A program made the position numbers and the translations under genes. DNA of 64,000 bases from Spirosoma aureum (GTDB taxonomy: Bacteria; Bacteroidota; Bacteroidia; Cytophagales; Spirosomataceae): positions 6,489,001 to 6,553,000 of the forward strand of contig NZ_CP050063.1 of the NCBI RefSeq assembly GCF_011604685.1. Reading direction: 5' to 3'. The notes beneath the pieces were generated by a model. The model did not search any database, was not told the DNA's origin, and was given only the letters and a program-made list of their open reading frames with translations. Below are positions 7,567 through 15,714 of the stretch, one piece after another (positions within the stretch are counted from its first letter, which is position 1; each line of letters opens with the position of its first letter).

Positions 7567-8469
7567 TTATACTTTTTCGAACACCAGTCGGTAGTGTTCC
7601 ATTGTTTCCTGCTGGAAACATACTCGGTTTGGACTAACCCTAAATACGGCGATCAAGTCCTGGAACGCTTTATTTGTCAATAGCTTTGGCAGCAACGACG
7701 CATAAAGAAAATACTTTTTAAGGTTGAACGCCCGGAATCGCTTACGCCACTGCCCGATGGTTTCGATGTAGTCGAGCCGCCCGGAGCTTTGGGAAATAAG
7801 TTTGAAATGAGGTTGTGCGTTTCGTATAACCTGCTCAGGCCCATAGGGCAACCAGGAACCCGGAAACTGCGCAATCATCAGAGCCAGTGCATAGGATGGT
7901 GAATCTTTGGGTGCATCCACACTGATTTCCTCAAATGGAATCATATTTTTGCCAAACACCATTGTCTGCATGTAGAACCGGCCACCTACAGGCAACAAAT
8001 CGTTAAGCATAGCAAAAAAATCGGAGTATACCTGGTCCTGCTGCCCTGCCTGGTATTGTTCAACCGAACAGAAATGCTCCATGCCTCCAATGCAGCTAAC
8101 GCCATCGAAGGTGCCATAATCGGCCGGAGTAATGTGTCGGCAATCCTTGATCTCTACATCAAGACCATTGGCCCGGCACGCTTCGGCCTGCCCCCGCGAG
8201 AGCGTTACACCACGTCCAATAGCACCACGCCCTTTAATGTAGGTTAGGAATGGACCCCAGCCGCAACCCATATCAAGTACTCGCGATCCCTTCCCCACTC
8301 GTAAGCTGTCGGCAATGAATTTGTGTTTCTGCTCCTGTGCCTGCTCAAGCGTCAATGAAAAATCACCGTTATACATAGCACCGCTGTAATCGCCGGTTTG
8401 GCCCATGCTCAGGCGAAAAATTTTATCAATGGTCGTGTATGTGAAATCGAGGTCCTGTTGTGATGCCAT
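7567..8469 (-). CDS. Cyclopropane-fatty-acid-synthase-like SAM-dependent methyltransferase
   Basis: The protein carries the class I SAM motif VLDMGCGWG at residues 64-72 and the upstream YSGAMY element typical of the CFA synthase/mycolic-acid methyltransferase family. These enzymes transfer a methyl(ene) group to the double bond of phospholipid acyl chains. I chose the ATG at 8469, which has an AGG a few bases upstream and sits just after the stop of the desaturase gene. ATGs at 8514 and 8535 would overlap that gene and add a short hydrophobic leader. The neighbouring desaturase makes the double bonds that this enzyme could modify, which supports a lipid role. It is shorter than E. coli Cfa and lacks its N-terminal domain. 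Confidence 0.85.
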   Translation of the reverse strand: MASQQDLDFTYTTIDKIFRLSMGQTGDYSGAMYNGDFSLTLEQAQEQKHKFIADSLRVGKGSRVLDMGCGWGPFLTYIKGRGAIGRGVTLSRGQAEACRANGLDVEIKDCRHITPADYGTFDGVSCIGGMEHFCSVEQYQAGQQDQVYSDFFAMLNDLLPVGGRFYMQTMVFGKNMIPFEEISVDAPKDSPSYALALMIAQFPGSWLPYGPEQVIRNAQPHFKLISQSSGRLDYIETIGQWRKRFRAFNLKKYFLYASLLPKLLTNKAFQDLIAVFRVSPNRVCFQQETMEHYRLVFEKV

Positions 8470-8485
8470 TGCCTGAAAGAGGAAT

Positions 8486-9652
8486 TTATAAACTACCAGT
8501 TGAAGTGAACTCATGCACGACCGAACCAGTCTCAACGGCCGTGATGCTTACTTTTTGGGCAGAATCGACCTGCACGGGTCGACCCAGTCTCTCTAAAAGT
8601 CGAAAGTGCGAATAAAGCGCAGAGCCAAAGCTTCTGTTCTCCAGATATGGCAGATCAAACTCATGGGCTGTTTGCCTGACAATGTTAGTAATGGCGGGAT
8701 AATGAATATGACAGACTTTAGGAAACAGATGATGTTCGATCTGGCGATTTAAGCCTCCACAAAGAAAAGCAGCCATTGCACTCTGGGGAGCAAAATTCGC
8801 CGTGGTTTGCATCTGATGAATAGCCCAGGCGTTTTGTATATCACCCTGTTCATCTGGAAGTGGAAAAGCGGTTCCTTCAACAGCATGCGCCAATTGGAAA
8901 ACAAGGCCCAGTACCAATCCTTCTGCCAGATGCATTAACACAAATCCAATAATCAATTGCCACCAGGTAATATCAAGCACCAGAAAAGGCAGGATAAGAA
9001 AAAAGGTATAATAGAGCGCTTTGGAAGCAAATAGCTTGACGCACTCCTTCCGTGGATGCGACGAGGTATCATAATGGCCGATCTGGTTCTTAAAAAACTT
9101 TACGTAGTCTTTACGAAAAACCCAGGAAAGCGAAGCCAGTGAATAAAGCGGAAACGTATACCACTGCTGAAAGCGATGCCAGGGCTGAAGCTTATCGCCA
9201 GCGTCGAGCCGGACCAGGCCGGGAGCTAACTCAATGTCTTCGTCATGGCCTGGGATATTAGTATAGGTATGGTGAACAATGTTGTGCGATATTTTCCACA
9301 CATACGGGTTCGCTCCCAGCAGATAGAAACTGCTCCCTAATAGTCGATTTACCCAGCTGTGAGCCGAAAACGCGCCATGAAGGGCATCATGCGATACGTT
9401 GAAGCCAATAAATGCGGCAAACATACCCAGCACAACAGCCAGTCCGAGCATTGCCCAGGGCCCAAATTGATTTGACATGATCAGGCCATACAATGACGCA
9501 TAGCCTACCAGAAAGAATATTGCTTTCGCCCACATGGCACCATTGGCATGGGGAGAAATAGCCTGCTCACTAAAATACGTGTCGACCCGTTTTCGGACCG
9601 TAACAAAGAACTGTGAGCGGTTTGTATTTTTAAATTTCACTTGAGTTAACAC
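8486..9652 (-). CDS. Membrane fatty-acid desaturase (acyl-CoA/linoleoyl type)
   Basis: The three histidine boxes of membrane di-iron desaturases are all present: HDALHG at residues 88-93, HNIVHH at 123-128 and QIEHH at 304-308. The Gln in the third box is the hallmark of the front-end (delta-5/6-like) group, but the cytochrome b5 domain found in eukaryotic members is absent. Four hydrophobic segments (about 42-58, 66-84, 215-230, 232-255) fit the usual topology. The first codon is GTG at 9652; another GTG at 9640 is possible. The gene lies between an HxlR regulator 8 bases upstream and the methyltransferase gene, forming a compact lipid-modifying operon. Confidence 0.92.
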   Translation of the reverse strand: MLTQVKFKNTNRSQFFVTVRKRVDTYFSEQAISPHANGAMWAKAIFFLVGYASLYGLIMSNQFGPWAMLGLAVVLGMFAAFIGFNVSHDALHGAFSAHSWVNRLLGSSFYLLGANPYVWKISHNIVHHTYTNIPGHDEDIELAPGLVRLDAGDKLQPWHRFQQWYTFPLYSLASLSWVFRKDYVKFFKNQIGHYDTSSHPRKECVKLFASKALYYTFFLILPFLVLDITWWQLIIGFVLMHLAEGLVLGLVFQLAHAVEGTAFPLPDEQGDIQNAWAIHQMQTTANFAPQSAMAAFLCGGLNRQIEHHLFPKVCHIHYPAITNIVRQTAHEFDLPYLENRSFGSALYSHFRLLERLGRPVQVDSAQKVSITAVETGSVVHEFTSTGSL

Positions 9653-9660
9653 CTATAAAA

Positions 9661-9993
9661 TCAGTTAAAGATTTGACCGATTTCCTGAATTTTCTTTAGA
9701 ATCGGTAAGGCCAATTGGCCTTTTCTCGTTAATGAATATTCTACGCGCGGAGGAATTTCGGCATACGCCGTTCGTTTCATAACACCTAACGCCACTAGAG
9801 ATTTTAGCTCGCTGGCCAGTACTTTCTCGCTCACGCCGGGCAGCATCTCACTGAGCTGACGATAACGAAGCGTTTGATCACCCAATAGCAGGATAATGTA
9901 GAGCCTCCATTTTCCAGAAATCACCCCTAACGCTTTAGTAATCAACTGGAATTCTGGATCAGAAGACAACTCGCTTCGGTTACTTTTACTCAT
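9661..9993 (-). CDS. HxlR-family winged-helix transcriptional regulator
   Basis: The 110-residue protein (ATG 9993) has the HxlR pattern: the helix with ISGKWRLYIILLLGDQTLRY, the recognition region YRQLSEMLPGVSEKVLASELKSL cut here only for description, and the wing with PPRVEYSLTRKG. The N-terminal Cys often used for redox or aldehyde sensing in HxlR/YodB proteins is missing. It ends 8 bases before the desaturase gene, so it probably regulates its own lipid operon. An ATG at 10032 would add 13 unlikely residues. Confidence 0.88.
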   Translation of the reverse strand: MSKSNRSELSSDPEFQLITKALGVISGKWRLYIILLLGDQTLRYRQLSEMLPGVSEKVLASELKSLVALGVMKRTAYAEIPPRVEYSLTRKGQLALPILKKIQEIGQIFN

Positions 9994-10806
9994 GATAGGT
10001 AGTAATAAACTGCACCGAACCAGCGAGATCAACTAAATTAAGACAGTCCTAAAGCAGGGGAATCTTCTGCAAGAGGTCCCTGGTGCCGGTAAGCAAAAAA
10101 TAGATGCTTACAGACAGTCCTGCTTATGGCGTTAAAATCAGAAAAACCTTAAACGTGCTCGATAGATTTAGCGAATTAAAAAAGTGACGTAATACTCAAT
10201 TGGAAGAGAGAAAGATGGGTATCCACAGATTCACGAAAACCCCGGCCTAATTAACTTGCGTATCTGCAGCTTATGCATCGTTGTGGTGACCAAAGCTGAC
10301 ACAAATGAATACTAACTGTGGAGAGCGATTAGAAGGTGAGTGCCACTATATAAAAGGTAACTATCTTACATACTAGTAAGTTTCTTACCCACAATGAAGC
10401 AAAGATAATCAGATATTTATAGTATTGACTATGCAGCCAGACAATTATTTTGATCTAACTCTCAGTTACATACGTGAAGTCTCCCGAAACAGATTGCTTC
10501 TGCACCGGCAATTGCCCCTACCGATTGTCAACTTTACGGGCTGCCCTCTTCAGACCATTCCAGTAATTTGTGAGATTATTTATTCGTAAACTATCACTGA
10601 AGAATGAGAATTTCGGTCAACAACACATCCAGAAACTTAAATGCGTTGATAACGATTAGTCAGGCAAGGGAACCAAAAGCCAGTACCACTTCCGGCAATT
10701 TTTGAAAAATAATAGCAAAAGAAAATCGTATTGATTGCATGAATGGCGACCTTTCAACTCCCTCGGAGTTTAATTTCAACTGACTTTTTATCGCATTTAC
10801 ACGCTC
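9994..10806. other. Long intergenic region between divergent genes
   Basis: About 810 bases separate the HxlR operon from the FMN reductase gene. The decamer AGACAGTCCT occurs twice (10041-10050 and about 10112-10121) near the regulator's start and could be an operator pair. An ATG frame at 10431-10589 encodes 52 residues but lacks a ribosome-binding site and recognisable features. I see no RNA gene. Confidence 0.4.
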
Positions 10807-11373
10807 ATGTTTACGCTTAAAATCATCATTGCCAGCACCCGCCCAGGCCGAAAAGGTCCCGCTATGGCTGCATGGATTCAGGAATTAGCCAGCCAGCGGT
10901 CGGAATTTACGGTTGAACTACTTGATTTAGCCCAGATAAACCTTCCTTTTATGGATGAGCCCAATCATCCTCGTTTACAGCGATATGAACACCAGCACAC
11001 AAAAGACTGGAGCGCCACAATTGATGCTGCCGATGCATTCATTTTCGTCACTCCCGAGTACAATCATGGGTTTCCGGCCCCGCTAAAGAACGCGCTGGAT
11101 TATCTGGTTAAAGAGTGGGCTTATAAACCTGTGGCCTTTGTCAGCTACGGTGGTATAGCGGGTGGTACGCGGGCCGTGCAACTGCTCAAACCAGTACTCA
11201 CGAGCCTGAAAATGACTCCTCTTACAGAAGCGGTCAATATCCCTTTCTTTGCTAAATACCTTGATGACCAGGATGGATTTCAGGCCGATGAAACGCTCAC
11301 CAAAACGGCTGAAGATATGCTAACCGAGCTCACTAAATGGACAGCTACACTTAGAAGTATGCGTATGGCCTAG
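10807..11373 (+). CDS. NADPH-dependent FMN reductase family protein
   Basis: The 188-residue protein is a flavodoxin-like FMN reductase. It has the phosphate-binding loop ASTRPGRKG at residues 9-17 and the PEYNHGFPAPLKNALDYL segment at 83-100 that binds the isoalloxazine ring in the ChrR/AzoB/SsuE-like group. Such enzymes reduce quinones, azo compounds or metals using NADPH in the cytoplasm. The gene precedes a second NADPH-related gene by about 125 bases, and both may respond to redox stress. Confidence 0.9.
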   Translation: MFTLKIIIASTRPGRKGPAMAAWIQELASQRSEFTVELLDLAQINLPFMDEPNHPRLQRYEHQHTKDWSATIDAADAFIFVTPEYNHGFPAPLKNALDYLVKEWAYKPVAFVSYGGIAGGTRAVQLLKPVLTSLKMTPLTEAVNIPFFAKYLDDQDGFQADETLTKTAEDMLTELTKWTATLRSMRMA

Positions 11374-11497
11374 ACCAAGTGGGCATTCGAGTTACACCTT
11401 AAGCTTATTTTGCGTCTATGATCTCTGTATACTAAGTAATTTCATTCTACTTTTGCTCCAAATCAACTGTTCAACTTTAACACTAAAAAATAGGCGT

Positions 11498-12145
11498 ATG
11501 AAAGTAGGCGTAATTGGTTCAGGAACTGTAGGGCAGTCTCTGGCAAAAGCATTTGTATCAGAAGGTCATGACGTAATTTTAGGTACTCGAAATCCAAATA
11601 AAGAAGATATTGTGACCCTTAAAAATGAAAACCCTTCGCTGACCATTGATACGCCCGCCCAGGCGGCTGCTTTCGGTGAAGTGGTGGTATTGGCCGTTCC
11701 CGGAACGGCCGCGCTGGAAAGCCTCCAACAGGCTGGCCCAGCGAATTTCGAGGGCAAGATTTTAATCGATGTCACCAATCCTTTAGCTGCCGAAGCACCT
11801 GTCAATGGTGTTCCCAAATTGTTTACAACCTCTGATGAATCCTTACTGGAAAGCATCCAGAAATTACTGCCAACCGCTAAAGTAGTTAAGGCGCTGAACA
11901 ATGTAGGTGCATTCTTAATGTACAAACCAACGTTTCAGGGCGGGAAAGGCACGGTATTTATTGCGGGTAATGACGAGGAAGCCAAAGCCACAGTTTCTGA
12001 AATTCTGGAAAGTTTTGGCTGGGAAGCCGAAAATGTTGGCAAAGCCGAAGCAGCTCGCGCGATCGAGCCTTTAGGTCAGTTGTATGTGGCCCGAGGTATG
12101 CTGAACAATGACTGGGCTGTCTCTTTAAAGCTGGTCAGACTCTAA
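11498..12145 (+). CDS. NADPH-dependent F420 reductase-like / NAD(P)-binding protein
   Basis: From the ATG at 11498 the 215-residue protein starts MKVGVIGSGTVGQSLAKAF, with the GxGxxG nucleotide-binding loop at residues 7-12, then GTRNP (typical for NADPH recognition) and VVLAVPG. This is the NADPH:F420 oxidoreductase/NADP-reductase-like family (YcdZ/NpdG-like). F420 is not expected in Bacteroidota, so the partner is probably another flavin or a metabolite. A TTG-type upstream start at 11453 is unlikely. A strong terminator lies about 100 bases downstream. Confidence 0.85.
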   Translation: MKVGVIGSGTVGQSLAKAFVSEGHDVILGTRNPNKEDIVTLKNENPSLTIDTPAQAAAFGEVVVLAVPGTAALESLQQAGPANFEGKILIDVTNPLAAEAPVNGVPKLFTTSDESLLESIQKLLPTAKVVKALNNVGAFLMYKPTFQGGKGTVFIAGNDEEAKATVSEILESFGWEAENVGKAEAARAIEPLGQLYVARGMLNNDWAVSLKLVRL

Positions 12146-12243
12146 TACGGACCGTTTAGTTAGCAATTTTAGAGCATCTCCTACCCCTTACAAACTGGTG
12201 CAGGAACAGCTATTTATACCTCGCACCATGCAAAGAACAAAAA

Positions 12244-12276
12244 AAGCCCGATACAGATTGTATCGGGCTTTTTTTG
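12244..12276. terminator. Bidirectional intrinsic terminator
   Basis: A perfect 12-bp stem (12244-12255 with 12259-12270), a 3-base loop, an A-run on the left and a T-run on the right. It sits between the convergent NAD(P)-binding and MscS genes and can end both transcripts. Confidence 0.92.
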
Positions 12277-12369
12277 TTCCATAAGGCTCTTCGTCTAACT
12301 ATGATGCGACTCGTTTATAGTTATCGAAAACCAGAACACAGTTTCGGGTGATGATACTGATCATAAAGG

Positions 12370-13194
12370 CTATTCTTCGTTTGTAATAAACATTTTTGGT
12401 TTAGGAGCCTCAATACCATCTTTGGCAAATTGCCGGGCAATGCTTTCCAGCATGTAATAATAGGTATCCCAGTAAGTTTCGCTCTTTGTCCATACCCGCA
12501 CATCATAGTCACGCGAGTTGGCATTAAGCTTGGCAATCAAGATATCATGCGTCCGATCTTTAAGAGCATAGGGACAGCTATCGACAGCCTTCTGAATTGA
12601 TGCTTTCGTCGCATCCAAATCATTCTGACTCCCAACGCTATACACCTGATCGACCCGAATCGTACCCCTCGTGCTGATATTGGTAATGGATGCTGTCGAT
12701 AACGGACCATTTGGCAGAATGATGGTTTTGTTATCCAGCGTAATCAGAATGGTATCGAAAATTCGGATAGCCTCCACATTCCCCGTAAATCCCTGCGCCG
12801 AAATAAGATCCCCTACCCGAAAAGGTTTGAATGTCAGAATCAGAACGCCCCCGGCAAAGTTGGCCAAACTACCCTGCAAAGCCAGCCCAACGGCTAAACC
12901 GGCCGCGCCAATAATGGCAACAAACGATGTGGTTTCGACACCCAGTGTACTGGCAATACTCAGTAACAGCAGCACGCGCAGGATGGCATTGACCAATGAT
13001 AGCAGGAACGGTTGTACATCACGGTCAACATGTCGTTTCGTCATCACGGAGGATAACAGCTTGGTTATCCAGCCAATTACCCAAAGGCCAATAATGAGTG
13101 TCAGAATAGCCAGCAGGATGCGGCCGCCGTAGAGCGTAGCAAAGGTTAGCACCTGGTCGTAGATGCGTTGGGCATTGGTCTGCGCTTGTTCCAT
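12370..13194 (-). CDS. Small-conductance mechanosensitive channel, MscS family
   Basis: The protein (274 aa) has an N-terminal periplasmic helix and three membrane helices at about residues 18-45, 62-83 and 87-115. The pore-lining third helix is Gly/Ala-rich (GAAGLAVGLALQGSLANFAG), and the MscS beta domain follows (FRVGDLI...LPNGPL). It opens under membrane tension to release solutes during osmotic downshock. Length and order match E. coli MscS (286 aa). It shares its strand with corA just upstream, with about 100 bases between them. Confidence 0.93.
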   Translation of the reverse strand: MEQAQTNAQRIYDQVLTFATLYGGRILLAILTLIIGLWVIGWITKLLSSVMTKRHVDRDVQPFLLSLVNAILRVLLLLSIASTLGVETTSFVAIIGAAGLAVGLALQGSLANFAGGVLILTFKPFRVGDLISAQGFTGNVEAIRIFDTILITLDNKTIILPNGPLSTASITNISTRGTIRVDQVYSVGSQNDLDATKASIQKAVDSCPYALKDRTHDILIAKLNANSRDYDVRVWTKSETYWDTYYYMLESIARQFAKDGIEAPKPKMFITNEE

Positions 13195-13295
13195 GAGTAA
13201 TGAATGGGGATTAGTTTGAAACTCTGACGTGAATAAACGTAAAAGTAACTGGCCAAAAGGTTAGTTGTATATTACGTTTTCTCACTCCCCGCTTA

Positions 13296-14246
13296 CTAGA
13301 GCCAGTTTTTTCGCCGAAATATCCAAACCGTCAGGGCCGACGCGGAAACCATCATAGCCAGCGCAAAAATGTATCCGTATTTCCAGTGGATTTCGGGCAT
13401 TTCATCGAAGTTCATACCCCATATACTTGCCAGCAAGGTTGGTGGAAGAAATACCAGCGAAACAACCGTAAAGATTTTAACGACCCGGTTTTGCTCCAGG
13501 TCAATTAAACCAAGATAGGTGTTTTGCAGAAACTCAAGTCGCTCAAAAATAAAGTTCGTATGGTCGATCAGCGAATTGATGTCTTTAATGAGCGTTCGAA
13601 GCCGTTGCTGTTCAAGCTCATTGAACCAGCCGTCGGAACGGATCATGGACGAAATAACGCGCTGTTTATCAACCACATTTTCCCGAATAGACATCGTCAA
13701 CTCCTGGTAATCGTTGATATTCAGCAGCATTTCCCGGTCAAGATTGGCATCCAGATCAAGCAGGCGATTAATAGCTTTAATCTCGCCCGATACCAATTCG
13801 ACCAGATCGGCATCATAATCGATCCGGGATTCAAAAATTGAGATCAGGATCTGGGCCCCATCGCTGAATACCGCCCGGCGCGACTTGATTCGCTTAACTG
13901 TATCGGCGAATGATTTCAGGTCTGCGTTACGATAGGTAAACAGCGTGTCATCTTTCAACAGAAAACTCACCGGCACCGTCACGTATCGCTGCTCTTTATC
14001 AGGAATTAAAAAATTGGAGTTGGCGATCAGAAAATCATCTTCCTCAATATACCGGGAGCTGCTTTCGATCTCCAGCTGCTCCTGCTGACTCAGAAAATCC
14101 ACATCGAATTTTTCCTCTACACTCTTGATTTCGGCAGGCGTCGGGTTTTGCAAATCGACCCAAAGTGTCCGTTCGGTATTCGAAAAAGATTCAATATCGC
14201 GGACTTTGCGAACGGACGTTTCGTCAAGCTGAAAGATACGGATCAT
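13296..14246 (-). CDS. CorA-family magnesium/cobalt transport protein
   Basis: The protein has a long cytoplasmic alpha/beta funnel followed by two C-terminal membrane helices. The GMN signature that forms the ion entrance is present as WGMNFDEMP directly after the first helix (VSLVFLPPTLLASI). The last helix ends in a basic tail, as in CorA pentamers. I chose ATG 14246 (316 aa, MIRIFQLDET) over an upstream in-frame start at 14285 because CorA proteins usually begin in this way and the extra stretch is near the preceding terminator. Possible substrates are Mg2+, Co2+ or Zn2+. Confidence 0.92.
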   Translation of the reverse strand: MIRIFQLDETSVRKVRDIESFSNTERTLWVDLQNPTPAEIKSVEEKFDVDFLSQQEQLEIESSSRYIEEDDFLIANSNFLIPDKEQRYVTVPVSFLLKDDTLFTYRNADLKSFADTVKRIKSRRAVFSDGAQILISIFESRIDYDADLVELVSGEIKAINRLLDLDANLDREMLLNINDYQELTMSIRENVVDKQRVISSMIRSDGWFNELEQQRLRTLIKDINSLIDHTNFIFERLEFLQNTYLGLIDLEQNRVVKIFTVVSLVFLPPTLLASIWGMNFDEMPEIHWKYGYIFALAMMVSASALTVWIFRRKNWL

Positions 14247-14292
14247 GAAGTTGAGTGAAGCAGTTATCGGTTTATCGGCGCGCAAAGTTCAT

Positions 14293-14329
14293 AAAAAAAC
14301 GGAGCGGTAAAAAGCCGCTCCGTTTTTTA
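14293..14329 (-). terminator. Intrinsic terminator after the amidohydrolase operon
   Basis: A 9-bp GC-rich stem extended by A/T pairs (14294-14307 with 14315-14328) with flanking A- and T-runs. It lies 26 bases past the stop of the amidohydrolase gene and upstream of corA, separating the two transcription units. Confidence 0.9.
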
Positions 14330-14354
14330 GCTAAGTAAGATCACCTACGATTGG

Positions 14355-15647
14355 CTACTTCTGCTCGTATTTATCCTTATAGGTCTTATACAGGCGTTTA
14401 TGCCGATCGTCCAGATTCACCTTACGGCCCTGGATAAACACCTGTTCGACAACGTTTGTCCGCATGTCGAGCGCATCTCCGGCCGATACAAACAAGGTGG
14501 CCTGTTTGCCTTTTTCGAGCGTTCCGGCAACGGCATCGATCCCCAGAATTTTAGCATTGTTTGAGGTAATCAACTTTAAGGCCTCTTCCTTATCAGTGAT
14601 GCCAAAGCCAGAAGCCGTTCCTGCTAAAAACGCCAGATTGCGCGTCCGCCACCAGCCATCAGCGTAGCTCAATCCAACCAGAACACCTCCTTTGTGCAGT
14701 ATACCGGGCATACGATACGGTAAATCGACATCTTCGTCTTCGCGGTTTGGCAACCGATGCAGTTCGCTCAGAATGACCGGAATGTTGTTTTCTTTCAGAA
14801 ACGTGACAACCCGGTGTGCCTCTTCGCCCCCAACGATCACGATTTTGGGAATACCAAGTGACTTGGCAAACATGACCGATTCGATAATGTCTTTGCCATA
14901 ATCAGCCCGGATATATAGGTTCTGTTTACCCGAAAATAACCCACGCATCGATTCCAGCTTAAGGTTCATCGAAGCCGGACTTGGCAAAGCAGCATAGGCT
15001 TTCGCATCGGCAAACGTGGCCTGCAACGCACTCATAGCGGCAGTCCTTTTTTCGTTTTTCCGAATGGTCAGCGAGAAATCTTCCAGATTGAAATCGCGTG
15101 CGAAATAGCTTGGCCAGTTGAGCCAGATCCCATCGTCTTTTTTCAGAACCGCATCTTCCCAGTTCCAGCCATCCGTCATCATGATACTCGAACTCCCCGA
15201 TACAGTACCGCCCTGGGGCATGGCCTGTGTCAGCAAAACGCCGTTATTGCGAATGGTCGGGATAATTTCCGAGTCTGTATTGTAGGCAATCAACGCCCGA
15301 ACGTTCGGGTTCAGATCGCCGATCTCCTGCTTATCGACGGTTGCCTTTACCGCTCCGATTTCCTGCAAACCAACCGTTGAGGCTGGAGATATAAAACCGG
15401 GATAAACGTGTTTTCCCGCAGCGCTGATTACTTCCGCACCAGCCGTAGGCGTACTACCGTCGCCAATGGCTGTGATAATACCTTTGTCGAAAACAACCAC
15501 GCCATTTTGAATCACCTGTCCATTCCCGACGTGAATGGTAGCCCCGGTCAGGGCGATAGCCCGCTCCTGTGGCTTAGCTGGAGCAGGGTTCTGGGCATAA
15601 CTCGTGAGTACGCCCAGTGTTAGTATTAATGTTAGTATTTTCTTCAT
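14355..15647 (-). CDS. Secreted amidohydrolase-family protein lacking the HxH metal motif
   Basis: From ATG 15647 the 430-residue protein has a clear signal peptide (MKKILTLILTLGVLTSYAQ). The composite beta domain and the (beta/alpha)8 framework of imidazolonepropionase-like amidohydrolases follow. Where active members read GFIDxHxH, this one reads GFISPAST at residues 84-91, so both His ligands and the preceding Asp are replaced. The C-terminal signature near the end (NNAKILGIDAVAGTLEKGKQATLFV) is normal. It is therefore likely non-catalytic or uses another mechanism. It follows the 1018-residue amidohydrolase by 67 bases and the two are probably co-transcribed and secreted together. A longer frame from 15737 would overlap that gene's end and lose the signal peptide. 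Confidence 0.85.
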   Translation of the reverse strand: MKKILTLILTLGVLTSYAQNPAPAKPQERAIALTGATIHVGNGQVIQNGVVVFDKGIITAIGDGSTPTAGAEVISAAGKHVYPGFISPASTVGLQEIGAVKATVDKQEIGDLNPNVRALIAYNTDSEIIPTIRNNGVLLTQAMPQGGTVSGSSSIMMTDGWNWEDAVLKKDDGIWLNWPSYFARDFNLEDFSLTIRKNEKRTAAMSALQATFADAKAYAALPSPASMNLKLESMRGLFSGKQNLYIRADYGKDIIESVMFAKSLGIPKIVIVGGEEAHRVVTFLKENNIPVILSELHRLPNREDEDVDLPYRMPGILHKGGVLVGLSYADGWWRTRNLAFLAGTASGFGITDKEEALKLITSNNAKILGIDAVAGTLEKGKQATLFVSAGDALDMRTNVVEQVFIQGRKVNLDDRHKRLYKTYKDKYEQK

Positions 15648-15714
15648 AGTGTTTTTAAGCACAGATCCCTTCACCAAATCAAGAAAGGTCTCCATGTTCT
15701 CAGTTAGGTCGTTG

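Noticed and set aside
10431..10589. 52-residue frame in the HxlR-FMN reductase gap
   Set aside because: It has an ATG but no ribosome-binding site, promoter or known features; it could be chance.
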